Notes: generated by a model from the sequence alone, not told the origin. Counted from the first letter of the stretch, positions 12,416-24,485 are shown. The stretch is 64,000 bases of DNA from Diphasiastrum complanatum (GCA_029204225.1 CM055092.1:87683632-87747631); one strand, 5' to 3'. Numbers and translations: made by a program.

Positions 12416-12842
12416 GAGGGCAACTAGCATCACCAAATGGAGACAAAGAGATGGAAAGGCTTTTGCCATGATCACTCTCTACATCAAGGACTCTCATATT
12501 AGCCATATCAGACTAGTCCTGACTGCTAAGGATGCAGAGCTCTTTTTAATGGTGTAGGAAAACAAAAACGGGACTCTCACCCTTTCACATTAACATCCAC
12601 TATGTGGCAAAGACATGAGAGGAACCCACTACCACATAGGGGCAAGTCAAAGCCATTTTTTGGGCTAGCCAATGTCCCCTCACATGTTGGCCTGCATTTT
12701 GAAGTTTTTACTACACCTTCACTCCCAATATTCATTTTAATGAAATGCATTTAAATTTTAACCTTTTAAAAGGTGATTGCTTTAAAAAAAACTTAGAGCA
12801 CCTTTCAACCTTTTGACATGGAAAGTTTCATACTTGCATTTC
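12416..12842 (+). repeat. 430-bp dispersed direct repeat, copy 1 (with gag-like relic)
   Basis: This segment repeats at 14467-14873 in the same orientation with high similarity. Its first 130 bases translate to a copia gag-like stretch (ITKWRQRDGKAFAMITLYIK). The rest is non-coding and includes CACCCTTTCACATTA and an AACCTTTTAAAAGGT palindrome. It may be a retrotransposon edge or the end of a larger non-autonomous element. Confidence 0.65.
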
Positions 12843-13473
12843 ACCAGCAGGTATGGTACACGCCAGAGTACCAGCCAACAGGATCATAGAAGCCTTCCGA
12901 CGTCCTCGCAAAGCATGCCACCAATATCATCCAGCCACTCTCATCATCTGTTATAACGCGGCCATGGCACATTATAATGCCATTGTCCAAGATCCATCCA
13001 TCAGGGTAGTAATGTGAGTTGTGCTTATAGGAATGTCAATATTGTCTGACTTAATGCCTTGGAGGCAATGCAAGAGAACCTAGTCTATTTGCAGGTTTTG
13101 TTATGTGATGTATCACTTGATTTGTTGTCTAGAGATCTAAAATTTATAATAGAATTTGTCGCTGCATTATTTTTGAAGTTCAGTTGAATATGTTCCCACT
13201 ATTTGGAAAAAAGTTTAGTCGACCAATACGTGCTCGACACATACATTGGTACATACCACCGGTAAGTATGTGCACGACATGTGTCATGCCACATCAACAT
13301 GTCGAAACACATGGTGCGTGACATGTGTTCAAAAATTTTCTAGCCAACTGGACACTTGGCCTGCCCCGCAGACACATGCCATGCCACATCAACATGTCGA
13401 AATACATGTTGCGCGACATGTGTTCGAAATTTTTTTAGCCAAACTGACAGGTGGCTTGGCCCACATGACACAT

Positions 13474-13474
<1 letters not shown>
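12843..13474. repeat. Spacer with a 95-bp tandem duplication
   Basis: A block beginning CCACATCAACATGTCGAAA occurs at 13289 and again at 13384, giving two adjacent copies with a 95-bp period and many ACATGT palindromes. The 12843-13280 part holds nothing recognised. Confidence 0.6.
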
Positions 13475-13545
<71 letters not shown>

Positions 13546-13899
13546 CCTCCTCGCCCTCCCTAGCTCTCCTCTACACCGGCCTCCCTCGCTGTTGCTGCTG
13601 CCTCGCTCACTGCTGCTGCCTCGCTCACTGCTGCTGCATTTCATCTCCGTTCTCTCCTCTCTCTCCGCTTGGGCTGCTCTCCTCTCGCTGCCTGTCCTCG
13701 CTCGCTTCCGCCTTTCCTCTCATCTCTCTCCTCTCTCTCCTCTCTCTCCTCGCTCGCTTCTGCCTCTCCTCTCCTCTCTCTCCTCTCTCTCCGTTGGGGC
13801 TTGCTCTCCTCTCGCTGCCTCGCCCTCGCTCGCTGCTGCCTCTCCTCCCTTCTAGCTCTTGGGGTCTGCTCCTATGTGTGTGTGTGTGTGTGTGTGTGT
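13475..13899. repeat. CT microsatellite, pyrimidine-rich tract and TG microsatellite
   Basis: An uninterrupted CT run of about 68 bases (13475-13542) is followed by some 320 bases made largely of CTCT, CCT and GCTGCTGC motifs, then by a TG run (about 13876-13899) and more CT repeats to 13922. Reading frames across it are low-complexity serine, leucine or arginine-glutamate artefacts. Confidence 0.9.
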
Positions 13900-14249
13900 T
13901 TGTTCTCTCTCTCTCTCTCTCCCTCATTCATTTTGTGTTTGTTCTGTTTGTTCTCTCTCCCCCTCATTCATTCTATGTTTGTTCTTTATCTATTAACTGT
14001 GCATGATTTTTCCTTGCAACATTAGCTTCCCTACGATCTACTATATGCTTCGATTCAGCATGTTTGTGTGAGCATATGATTTTTTGAAATATTTTGAGAC
14101 TATATCCCTGATTTTTGAAGTTTAGTTGATATACACACTTTGTTTTTTGAGATGGATTTGTGAATATATACATACATGCATATGCACACATGCCCACACA
14201 TTGTATACAAAAGCATTAACACTTATCAAGATTGTCCCTATCGCCTTTG

Positions 14250-14460
14250 ACCTCTCTCTCTCTCTCTCTCTACCACAAGGACCACAAGGCCCCACAAATG
14301 GCCGCAAATGGACCACAAAGGACCACCAATGGCTGTAAATGACCAAAACTGGCCACTAATGCCCGCAACTGACCACAAATGCCTACAAATGGACCACAAA
14401 TGCCTACAAATGGATTACAAAGGACCACAAATGGACCGTTGATGGCATTGAGATCAAGCC
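14250..14460. repeat. CT run and degenerate ACCACAAATG minisatellite
   Basis: A CT run at 14251-14270 is followed by about ten imperfect units built on ACCACAAATG or CTACAAATGG, with roughly 9-18 base spacing, up to the start of the second 430-bp direct repeat. Confidence 0.75.
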
Positions 14461-14466
14461 AGAGGT

Positions 14467-14873
14467 TGATGCAATTAGCATCACCAAATGGAGACAAAGA
14501 GATGGAAAGGCTTTTGCCATGATCACTCTCTATATCAAGGACTCTCATATCAGCCATATCAGGTTAGCCCTGACTGCTAAGGATGCAGAGCTCTCCTAAT
14601 GGTGTAGGAAAAAAAAAATGGGACTCTCACCCTTTCACATTAGCATCCACTATGTGGCAAAGACATGAGAGGAACCCACTACCACATAGGGCCAAGTCAA
14701 AGCCATTTTTTGGGCCAGCCAATGTCCCCTCGCATGTTGGCTTGCATTTTGAAGTTTTCATTACACCTTCACTCCCAATATTCATTTCAATGAAATGCAT
14801 TTAAAATTTAACCTTTTAAAAGGTGATAGAGCACCTTTCAACCTTTTAACATGAAAAGTTTCATACTTGCATT
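14467..14873 (+). repeat. 430-bp dispersed direct repeat, copy 2
   Basis: This is the second copy of the segment at 12416-12842, again with the copia gag-like start and the CACCCTTTCACATTA and TTCATACTTGCATTTC blocks. The two copies flank the CT-rich region. Copy 2 ends about 450 bases upstream of the first RPL5 start codon. Confidence 0.65.
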
Positions 14874-15320
14874 TCAAAACACAACACTTTAATAAAATGA
14901 ACCAATCTTATGTCAAGATTTAGATGGGCCAATCGTATTATAACCCTTCATTTAACAACTACCATCCAAATGTGAAATATCAGAGGTTGTGGTGGTCCAT
15001 TGCCCGTCAACTCACTTGCCAAGATGCAAAAACTGCATGGCAAGCAACAGGGACTTGTGCGTGCGTATAGTGTGAAACCACCCAAAGAAGCAAAAAATGC
15101 ATGGCAAGCAAAGGGACTTGCGTGTGTGGTGTGAAACCACCCAAAGAAGCAAAAGCAAGCATGATAGTTGGGTTTAGGGTTTGACAATAATAAGCGCCGC
15201 TGCTGCTGCTGAGCTCCGGAACAAGACGCCAAGGAAGGAGCGTTGCCTGCCTATCCACTTTTTGTAACCCTTTGCTACGATCGATCGCGGCCAAGGGGGA
15301 TCCTCCTCTCAGCGGCAGCC
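14874..15320 (+). promoter_or_regulatory. Promoter/5' leader region of RPL5 copy 1
   Basis: A site II-like TGGGCC occurs at 14925-14930 and a reversed telo-box (TTAGGGTTT type) at about 15173-15182. These motifs typify plant ribosomal-protein promoters. A tandem duplication near 15045-15150 repeats GTGTGAAACCACCCAAAGAA. Similarity to the other RPL5 copy starts only near 15283 (GATCGCGGCCAAGGGG), so the promoters are not obviously homologous upstream of that point. The transcription start was not determined. Confidence 0.55.
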
Positions 15321-18300
15321 ATGGTGAGCGCTCCTGATCTCTCTCGATGTAGTTCATGCTGATGATGAGATCTATGCAATGCTGAAAGAATGTAACATGG
15401 ACCCTAATCAGGCTGTGCAGCACCGGCTGCTTAATCAAGTTCTGTTTACAGTTTATGAGTGTTGTTGCTTTCGCGCTATTATGCAATTTCTTTTCCTTTC
15501 TCATCAAAATAGCTTCTTTCACCTCGATCTACTAGCTGTGAAATTTGAAGCCATTCACCTCAAACTATCTTCACGTTCTTACTTGATTTTAGTCTAGTAC
15601 TTTGGACATTTGATTCCAGTCAGTTTAATTCGCGGGTGAAAATCTTGATTCGGTTTTTGTACCTTATCACCGTTTGGAACTCTCCAAGAGGAACGTGATA
15701 ATCCAGTGTGTCATATCTTAGCGGGAGTTAGTTATCTGTCTCTGCGTGAAATATCTTACCCTCGCATTCAGCCTAGAGTGCGCATATTCCCGTCTTTTTA
15801 GTTCAAGTATGCTTTTTAATGAAGTTGCTCATTATGTGTGAGGGCACCCCAACCATGATCTACTACACTCGAGTATACTTTGTTTGTTTGAGATTACTGC
15901 GTAGCTATTGCTATGCTGACGTTTGCTCTGGCATTCTAGAATGCTGATTTTCTACAATTTTGTTGATTGTGCTTTAGAGTTTGAAGTTTGAGCATTCATG
16001 AGACTTTTGACCATATTAACCAAATTATTGAGAATGCATTTTGAAGTACATGTATATAGTGTACTTTTATCTAGTTTGGTGCTTAGCCTACACATAGCGT
16101 ACCTTTAGCTGATAGGATGCAGAAATGATGATCACTGTAACAAGTTTTCGAGGTGTAGTTTAGTTATTCTTTTTCTATTGGCTAGTGTTTATAACCAGAG
16201 GTTATATGCAGAAATGTCTCTCATTATAAGTTTGTCAAGAGAGAAGCCTTCCAAATTTGGTTTTATCATCTAACTTAGAGTCTAACTTTAAAATGGAAAT
16301 ATGTAGTTCCATATGTCATTGCTCCTCTCATAGAGGGAACTGGTAAAGCACTGAATGTATGTGATTGGTTTATGGTCTATAGTCTATTTTGAGAAAATCT
16401 ATTGACCTTGAAACGTATCTTATTTCATGTGCGAGCAATTTAATTGTCATATAAGATATGTGTGGATTGTCATATAGCTTCTTGACTTTGCAATGCTCTG
16501 TATCTATTCTTTACCATATGTAAAAAAAGCTTTGCCCATCAGTGTGTTTGGGGGGTAAACTGCGCATTGGTGATTAGTTGAGTTTACTTCTTAGATGTGT
16601 TCAACTACTTCATCTTTCGAACGAATAACTTCTATTTAACAGCCTCTAGGTTGATCAAAAGCAACAGCTGTATTTTATTTGTACTCAACTTTCACGACCA
16701 TCCAGAATTTGCCACATCTTACAGTGACCTTCTGTTTTGGTTCACCATCTACCAAACAATTCAGAAGCCAATCACGAAGATGTTGCAAACGGACATCCCT
16801 CCTAAGCAAAACTTTTCTAATACTCAAGCTGCATATAAGCTATTCTTGCGGAATCAATCCCTTCATTTGTGACCAGGGAACTTTTACATATAGCCTTCGC
16901 ACATGAATATCTATGACGTTTGTTGGAATTTGATGAGATTCCTGGCAGGATCTGATAGGGACGGATTGAATTGGCTAAATTGGCCAGCCAACGCTTGTCC
17001 AAGCAAGTTTGCCAGCCTCAGCTGGACATGAATTTGTTTTCTTTGAAAGCTTATGGATCTTTGCAATGCCCCAAAGTCCAGTAATATGGTTATCAAGTAT
17101 TGTTATTCAGGCTTGTCGGTTTTACTGCCAACAGGTGTTCGTTAAATCACAAAGAACCAAAGCATACTTCAAGCGATTTCAAGTCAAATACAAAAGGCGG
17201 CGAGGTTGGTTCATCCATCTACCTTGATGATACTTAGGTTATTGGTGGTTGTGAAAATTCTAGAGAGCGACACATCTATGTTATTGAAGAACTGTGTTAG
17301 ACTCATGTCAAAAACGTTTGATCCTCTTTTTTCTACCAAAATTTTTTCTTTATAATTTTACATTTTGTTACACATACTGGATTTTTATGTATATCAGGGC
17401 TAAGACTAAATAATGATTTGTGCAGCTGGGAAGACCGACTATCGAGCTAGGATCCGCCTCACAACCCAGGATAAAAATAAGTACAACACTCCAAAATACA
17501 GATTTGTTGTGCGATTTGTATCCTGCCAACACAATATTTTGCAGCACTATTCGTCGGTTGCCTTAGGGTTAGGTGGCATTTTCTCTTAACAATTTATTTT
17601 AGACAAACAAAGATGTAATTGCACAGATCGCCTATGCTACTCTGGCTGGCGACATTGTTCTGGCAGCCGCATATTCACATGAACTTCCACGTTATGGGCT
17701 GAAAGTTGGACTAACAAACTATGCAGCAGGTATGAACAATAAATTTGAAGTTTTTATGAACAAAGTACCTTGAATCAAACTGAAAAGACCTTCCCCGGAC
17801 CCTTGCATTGCTGATTTTTTAGTCTTCAATGTAAGAAAGTCTTTGAAGAAATGCATTTCTAGTTGTCAAGTCATTAGTATTGCTGACTTTTTAGTCTTCA
17901 ATGTAAGAAATTCTTTGAGCAATAGATTTCTAGGTGTCAAGTCATTAGTATTGCATGGAATGTTGTTACTTGACGTTTGTGAAGTGTAGTAGCAGTAAGG
18001 TAACGTACCACTCTTCGATTTAGTGAGCTGTGCCAGTACCAATCCATTAAGATCATTATTCTTGTTTGTTCTTAATAATTGAGTCTTCCTTGAAATACAT
18101 ACTTTTGACCGAACTTGTCTATTTCTCTTCGAAAAAATGGATAGCATATTATAGTGCTTACTCTTTTTGTACCAGAGTTGTTTGTGGTCTTTTCGTCCAT
18201 TTGAACTGATTAATGACCAAGATTTGCCAATTTGTGAAATTGTCACCTACACATAAATATGCTGATTTTTTTTACTAGACTCAGAGTCGGAGTTGGTGTC

Positions 18301-21300
18301 GGAGTCGGAGACATGCGCGTCCGGGCCGGACGCGGGCAATCCGCGTCCGGCGTCCGGACCCGGACGCGTCCATATTTTAAAATTTTTTTTTTACTCTAAA
18401 AACATCAAAAAAAAAAAAAAAAAAAAAAAACCGGGCGCGTCTGGGGACGCGGACGCACCCCTGGCGCGTCCGTGTCCAAACGCACGTTCGCGTCCGTCAT
18501 CCGCTTCCTTAGACTCAGGCATAGTTAAGATTTTTTTTAAAGTTCACGTAAATGCCTTTGCAACTTAGTCGAAACTAAGATCCATTTTGAAATGTTGGTT
18601 ATCTAACATCAATAATTAGCATTTTGAGCATTTATTACCAGAAAAAGGCTATCACTGGAAGCTTAAGTTAGCGTGCGCCGTGTAGATACGAAGCCCTAGT
18701 TAAGGGAGAGCAAAGGTTTGTTAAAGACTATAAATCATAGTTACGTCGGCATAAGGAACGTCATTCAGAACGTACCAAATTTTTTCATTGTCTTTTTATG
18801 TTGAAAATAGATAGTCTCAATTTAGATGCATAGATTTAGCAGCTTAGAGATGTGAATCACCAAGCAGGAGAAAATAGAAACGTTTTGATCAGTACATTTT
18901 ACCCAATCAACTTTTAATAGCCTTACACTTCTTTCTTTAACAACCATTCAACTATTGCCAGTAGCTCTTACAAGTAACTCTAGTTTTAAATTGTCAGATG
19001 GCCGGGCCTTACCTCAACTAATTATAATCTCTCGAGCTCTTGCCAACTTAATGGGTTTTTTAACTGCAGTTGGAGGCAGCAATTTGGAATTAAGAGCAGC
19101 CCATCACACCATAAGGAAATGTTTTTTAGCTGTATGTTGGATTGTTCTGCATAGCTGTGTCCAGATCTATTTCTCAAGTTCTTCTACTGTCCTGTTTGCA
19201 GCTTATTGTACTGGTCTTCTCTTGGCTCGTCGACTTCTGCAGAGGATGGAGCTAGATTCTCAATATGAGGGGAATGTAGAAGTATGTTCCGTAGCATCAC
19301 TCACATTCTTATGCATCTTTCAAAGCAACTTTGTGAGCAACCTGTTGGTTGCTTAAATAAGTTAATGACTCTTTAAAATAAAAGGAGAGTTTCATGAATT
19401 TGTAAAGACATGATTTTTACCTCATTTTTCTTAAGACTGGCTAACTTTTTAGAAATTAACCTGCAACATTCCTGTTACCATTATTTAGTTCACTCAGTTT
19501 ATTTGCATGTTGTTAAAACCATTTGCGTGTCATTGTATGCAGGCTTCTGGAGAGGACTACAATGTTGAGGCTGGTGAAGGGAGACGACCATTCAGGGCTT
19601 TGCTCGATGTTGGCCTTGTTAGGACCACTACTGGAAATCGTGTATTTGGAGCTCTTAAGGTAGCTCACATCCCCTTTGTGTGCAGTTTGAAATCTATATA
19701 TGTGGCTGCTTATATATTTTTGAAACCTATCATAGAGTCTGAGAACCGTGGACGGTTCACCATGGTTCCGTATGGTTCACAGAAATTCTAGAGGTGAATC
19801 GTCCTAATTAATTAATTTTTTAGATGCCATTCTTTTGCTATTTGTGAAAATTAATTACCAAAACCATCTTGTTTTGTAATTACTAATCAATAACAAATCA
19901 GATATTAATCAATAACAAAATCAGATATTATTGGTTCCAACTTCCTCTCTGGTTTTGATCTGTAATTACTAATCAATAACAAATCAGATACTAAATTCTA
20001 ATCAATCTGTTTTAATCTGATATTGTTCTGTAATTAATCTGATCCATAGATGCACTGCGTTTTCTGAAAATTTTAAATAATTCCAGAAACGGTTTTTTTT
20101 TTTGGTTTTTTTTTGGGCAATATGGGTATCAGATGAAATCTCTAATTAAGAGCATTATTACTGTGTAGTTTGCCGACTGTTTTGGGTGCAGGATGGTCCA
20201 GTTCAGGTACATCAATCCATGTTGGGTTCTGTCAAGGATAAAAATTCAAAACTAACCTCTGGCCTGTTCGATACGATCACAGATGGTCCCAGTAAGTGTG
20301 TTTTTGCTTAGGGAGTTGAAAGGTCAAATCATGAAGAGGCCTTACCGTCGGGGCCGGGGTCTACCGGCAGCCCCCGGACCCTGCCATTGGGGGGCGTTGC
20401 CCCCCCAAAACCCCCCACTGGGGGGCTACCGCCCCCCGGACCCCTGAGCCTTTATTGAAAACCAGAGCAAATAACAACCAAATAACTATTGAAAATAAGA
20501 TCTGTTTGTGCCCCATCTACTGCACTTCTGAGAGGCAAAACGCTGGTTTGACCATTGATCCCCTAAAAAAGTTTCAGCCATAAGCTATTTTTCCAAAAAA
20601 AAAAAAAGTTTAGTATGATTCTGGTCTGAGAAACGCGTTTCTCAAAAATGCGCTTTCCGAAACGCGTCTCCTCAGAAAAGCGTTTTTGTAAATCTATGAG
20701 ATTCTGATCTGCCTTGGGAGGGGTTGTGGTAATTAATTAATTAATTAATTAATTAAATACTGGAACTGTACCACGGTTCATGAACCGTGGTATGGTTCAC
20801 CCCACGGTTCCCAGGACCCATGGTTCTGAGAACCGTGGGTTCTATGAAACCTACTTTTATATTTATAATCATTCTTGCAGATTTTTAAACATCAATAATA
20901 AGTATGTTTTAGTATAGGCCCTGGGGGCATAGAAAATCCAAATTTAACCTCAAAATTTGCAAATCTAGCCCAGACATGAGGGTCCGGGCCCGACGCGGAG
21001 AATCTGCGTCCGCGTCCAGCGTCCGCACCTGGACACGGGGTCGGATGCGTCCATTTTTTTTTAATTTAAATTTTTTTTTAACCCTAATTAACTCTAAAGT
21101 TTTTAAAAAAAGAAAAAGAAAAAGGGTGGACGTGCCATTGGCGCGTCGGCGTCCACCATCCGCTTCCTTAGATCTAGCCATATGTGTTTGTGGGCGGGAT
21201 AGAAAAAGATAGAAAAAAGGAGAAAAAATCGACATATAGAGAGAGACTCAAATTTCCAAATAACTTTGCTAGCTGTGTGTATCGTGTCAAATTTAACGGC

Positions 21301-23055
21301 ATAATTTTTAAATCATAGTCAAACTCTTTTCAGTCCAGGCATAATGTGTAATATTCCATCTTTTTGATGAAAATTTGTATAGAAATGCACCGGCACTTGA
21401 AATCTAATCGAAATTGCTAGAATGACAGACTATCAAGGCTTTTATGTGTAGTCTTCATTTATTTCTTTCCTCTTCTCCATTTCCAATTTTGGTAATGGAC
21501 CTTCTAGATGTTGACACATTTTGTAAAACCAACGCTTGATCATGTTGTACCTTCTAAATTTAAAGCATTTTTTATTTATGTTACGCGGTATGTATTTTAT
21601 GGTAGTTGGGAACAGACCAGTTATGTGAAAATTTTTAGATCATCTCAATTTTAGTTATGTTCAAAGAAAAAATGTTTTTGACTAATTTTTATATAGCTTC
21701 ATAGACATAACTTGACCGAATGTTTTGTTGTCTGATCCGAAAATGTTGCAAATTTATCACAGTTAAGTTTGCCATATTTTGGTAGTTCCGAACCTGTGAC
21801 TTCCACCTGATATACTGCTATATTTTGTTGTTTTAGGGTGCACTGGATGGAGGGTTAGATGTACCACACAGTGACAAGCGCTTTGCAGGATTTAGCAAAG
21901 ATGACAAGTCCTTAAATGCTGAAGCTCATCGCAAGTACATCTTTGGTGGACATGTTACTGATTACATGAAAGTGAGTTTTGCAGCCTTAAGTGTGAAATC
22001 AAATGACTTGCATAATCTTTTGTGTACTTGCATGTGTGGGATTTTTTTTTCTGTTTCCTGGATATTGTCTATTAGCTCTAACCTTGCAGCACATTTTTTG
22101 TTAAGTAAAATTGATTCATTTTCTTTTTTGAAGACCATAAATGTCATCTGTGATCTGCTGGAGTTGATGGGTGTGTTTTCTCAGTAAATGTAGATTCCTC
22201 TATTGCAATTTGATTTGATTTTTAAATCTGTTGCTTCTATGATCCATTTTCTTTACATGCAATTCAAAGTGTTCTCCTTGTTTACACGCTAATTGCTGAA
22301 ATTAGTGTCTCCTCTACATCCTTGCTTCTGTATCATAGCTGGCTATTGGTCCTTGTATGGGGGATGCATTTTGTGCATAATTTCTTGTTTATTATTTTTA
22401 ATTTTAGGTGTTGTATAACACGACTGTATCTCCATCTGCTTTCTTTGACAGCTGATTCTTTTTCTGAAGCTGCATGGTTCTTTGGCTTGCAGTGACATCC
22501 ACATTATTACTCTGAAATATCATCTCTTTTTGATGTATGAATCGTTCACATTTAGGGCCACTTTTGAAATATTCTATACAAGCAATTGTTCTTTCTATGT
22601 TTGCTCTGTTACATTGGCCGAATTTTTAAATGGTGCAGCAATTGAGAGAGGATGAGCCAGAAAAGTATCAAAGTCATTTTAGCAGTTTTTTGAAAGAAGG
22701 CGTGGAGCCAGAGCATCTAGCAGATCTGTACGCTAAGGTACATGCTGCAATTCGTGCTGATCCATCTATTCAGTACACAGAGAAGAAGGTTCCAAAGGAG
22801 AAGCGGAGGTAAGATTTTGTGCTGAAGCTATTCACAATGTCCTGGGTTTTGCTTTTTCTGCACTTGGAAGAGGAAGAAACTATCTTATAATGAAAGACAG
22901 GCTGATCTGATTTGCCCAAAATCAATTGAAAGTGATTGACTTTGGATATTTGGTTATTCTGCAGCTGGAAGATGAAGAAACTATCTTATGATGAAAGAAA
23001 GGCTAATCTCATCGCGCGAATTAGTTCTTTGAATCAGGAGGAAGAAGAGGAGTAG
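15321..23055 (+). CDS. RPL5: 60S ribosomal protein L5 (uL18), copy 1, nine exons
   Basis: Cytosolic large-subunit protein uL18, which binds 5S rRNA and is assembled with it into the 60S subunit. Coding exons: 15321-15323 (ATG only), 17135-17204, 17426-17517, 17603-17729, 19202-19281, 19543-19659, 21837-21971, 22639-22808, 22965-23055. All introns are GT-AG. The exons sum to 885 bases, 294 residues plus TAG, with no break. Family landmarks in order: [17 protein letters not shown] (residues 3-19), [14 protein letters not shown] (about 42-55), [19 protein letters not shown] (about 91-109), [12 protein letters not shown] then [27 protein letters not shown] and an acidic tail ending EEEEE. The length fits plant RPL5. 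It differs from copy 2 at residues 59 (D/N), 172 (V/I), 185 (D/E) and 193 (A/T). Introns 4 and 6 carry transposon insertions. It is very probably functional. Confidence 0.95.
17820..17955. repeat. 63-bp tandem duplication in RPL5 copy 1, intron 4
   Basis: The block TTTTTAGTCTTCAATGTAAG through CAAGTCATTAGTATTG occurs twice in a row (about 17816-17882 and 17886-17955). The homologous intron of copy 2 lacks both. Confidence 0.65.
18285..18512. mobile_element. GTCCG-rich non-autonomous transposon in RPL5 copy 1, intron 4
   Basis: A sharply GC-rich insert of about 230 bases has CGGACGCG and GCGTCCG motifs at both sides of a central T/A-rich core with a poly-A run. It ends in CCGCTTCCTTAG. ACTCAG flanks it on both sides as a likely target duplication. 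The corresponding point in copy 2 (about 40487-40505) is uninterrupted. It resembles a second insert at 20971-21171. It looks like a MITE, possibly hAT-related, by inference only. Confidence 0.7.
19724..20848. mobile_element. 1.1-kb insertion with GAACCGTGG ends in RPL5 copy 1, intron 6
   Basis: TGAAACCTA flanks both sides (about 19719-19728 and 20846-20855), and copy 2 lacks the whole block between its equivalents near 42718. The ends carry GAGAACCGTGG and ACGGTTC motifs in opposing orientations. The interior has an ATTAATTA run (about 20730-20755) and a C-rich patch near 20340-20450. No transposase is recognisable. A non-autonomous DNA transposon is the simplest reading. Confidence 0.6.
20971..21171. 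mobile_element. GTCCG-rich non-autonomous transposon in RPL5 copy 1, intron 6
   Basis: This 201-bp insert is bounded by an exact 8-base duplication ATCTAGCC (20963-20970 and 21172-21179). It shares AGACATG, GTCCGGGCC, GCGTCC and the CCGCTTCCTTAG end with the 18285-18512 insert. Copy 2 has the empty site near 42835. An 8-base duplication fits hAT-type transposition. Confidence 0.75.
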
Positions 23056-24485
23056 GAATGCTTCCTCTAAGAGGTCCAATGCTTATTAGCTTCAAGTTCT
23101 AAACTTTTGAAGTACAAACTTGGGTCGACCATTATATGATGAAGTGGATTTTGCTTAATGCCATTTCTTCATAGTTGAAGAATACTCAGAGTTGATCTTA
23201 GTTTAGTAACTTTGTTGTAGGAGGTCCCAATTTTATGTAATGCATACTCTGGTCAGATTGTTTGTTTGAGACAACTGAAAATATTGCTCACTGCTCCTTG
23301 GCATTTGGAAAATGAATTGAACATGCCAGGAATCCACGAAGATTCATTTTATTCCAGATTTTGAACTCGTTTATATATGGCTTCGTAATTGCTACTCTTT
23401 GGTCAGGCCAAGTTCAGATGCTCGATGTGCTCTCGATGTGTTTATTTCTTTAAAATTATGCAAATTTTGCATGAGCATTGCCTAGTGACATGACTAATTT
23501 TATGATTTTGTGAATCAGAATTGTTTTAAGCTCCTATATTTTTAATTATGGTTCATGGTCCACTGCTTCCTTTCCAATATTTTTGTATCTACGAATTTTA
23601 GGTCCTTAGGTCCTTTATAAAACCTTATATTATTTTAGCATGAATTTGGAAAGTAATATCCTGGCTTACACATTACAGTATATCAATTTAGGGTTTTCAT
23701 AGTTTTGCACTTAATATGTTAATGCTAACCTCGAACTGCAGGGCTTCATCACTTAACGTCATGCAAAACTCATTATGATGTTGATATTGGTAGTTGCATT
23801 GATATGTTTTTGTTTTCTTGAAAAGTACAAATGTCCATGTAAATATCTACAAAACTTTTTAATTTGGAATGGATCTCTTTCCCTTTCAACAAAGTAAAGC
23901 ATACACCAAGCATGAAGCTTTGAGCACGTCTTGAAAATAGATGGAACTTATTAGTTTATGCCCATAATTGAGTAAAATTCGCTAGCCACATTCTCCTGGA
24001 TTCAGAGAATGTTCATCTCAGCTGAGCAAGGGGCAAGTTAAATACTCTTTGCAAGTGCAGCAGATGTGGGAAGGTGAGGAATTTTACCTCAATAGTCTTT
24101 TACCAATGGGGCGTCATTTTATAAAAGGTATCAAATGGTGAATATCTAGTGCCCTGTTCCTCCAGAATTTGTAACATTTGCAGAATAGGATCTTTTTTGG
24201 GACCTTCTTGTGCAACATAGGGTGAATCCTGATGAAAGACTTGTGGTTAATGTGTGTATGTTTTTCAATTATCAACTGTCTTGTCCCACGTGTTTGTTTC
24301 TCAATCTCTATGCTGCTGATGGCATAAACTAAGAGAATCAAAATTTATTACTTTTTTGATGATTTTCAGCTTACATCTCACGTTCATGTTGTCATGGCCA
24401 ATCAATGCCGTAACAAAATTGCTCAAGAACCCAATGATGATGGATGGAACAGATAGGCCTGCAAATCAGGCACATGGAATTACAA
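23056..24485 (+). other. 3' flank of RPL5 copy 1, shared with copy 2
   Basis: This sequence aligns along its length with 45514-46850, including AGAGGTCCA-TGCT-ATTAG just after the stop. It probably includes the 3' UTR. No polyadenylation signal was singled out and no other gene was recognised. Confidence 0.7.

Noticed and set aside
13246-14025. Several overlapping open frames of 70-216 codons
   Set aside because: They are serine/leucine or arginine/glutamate low-complexity translations of CT repeats with no domain and no conserved frame.
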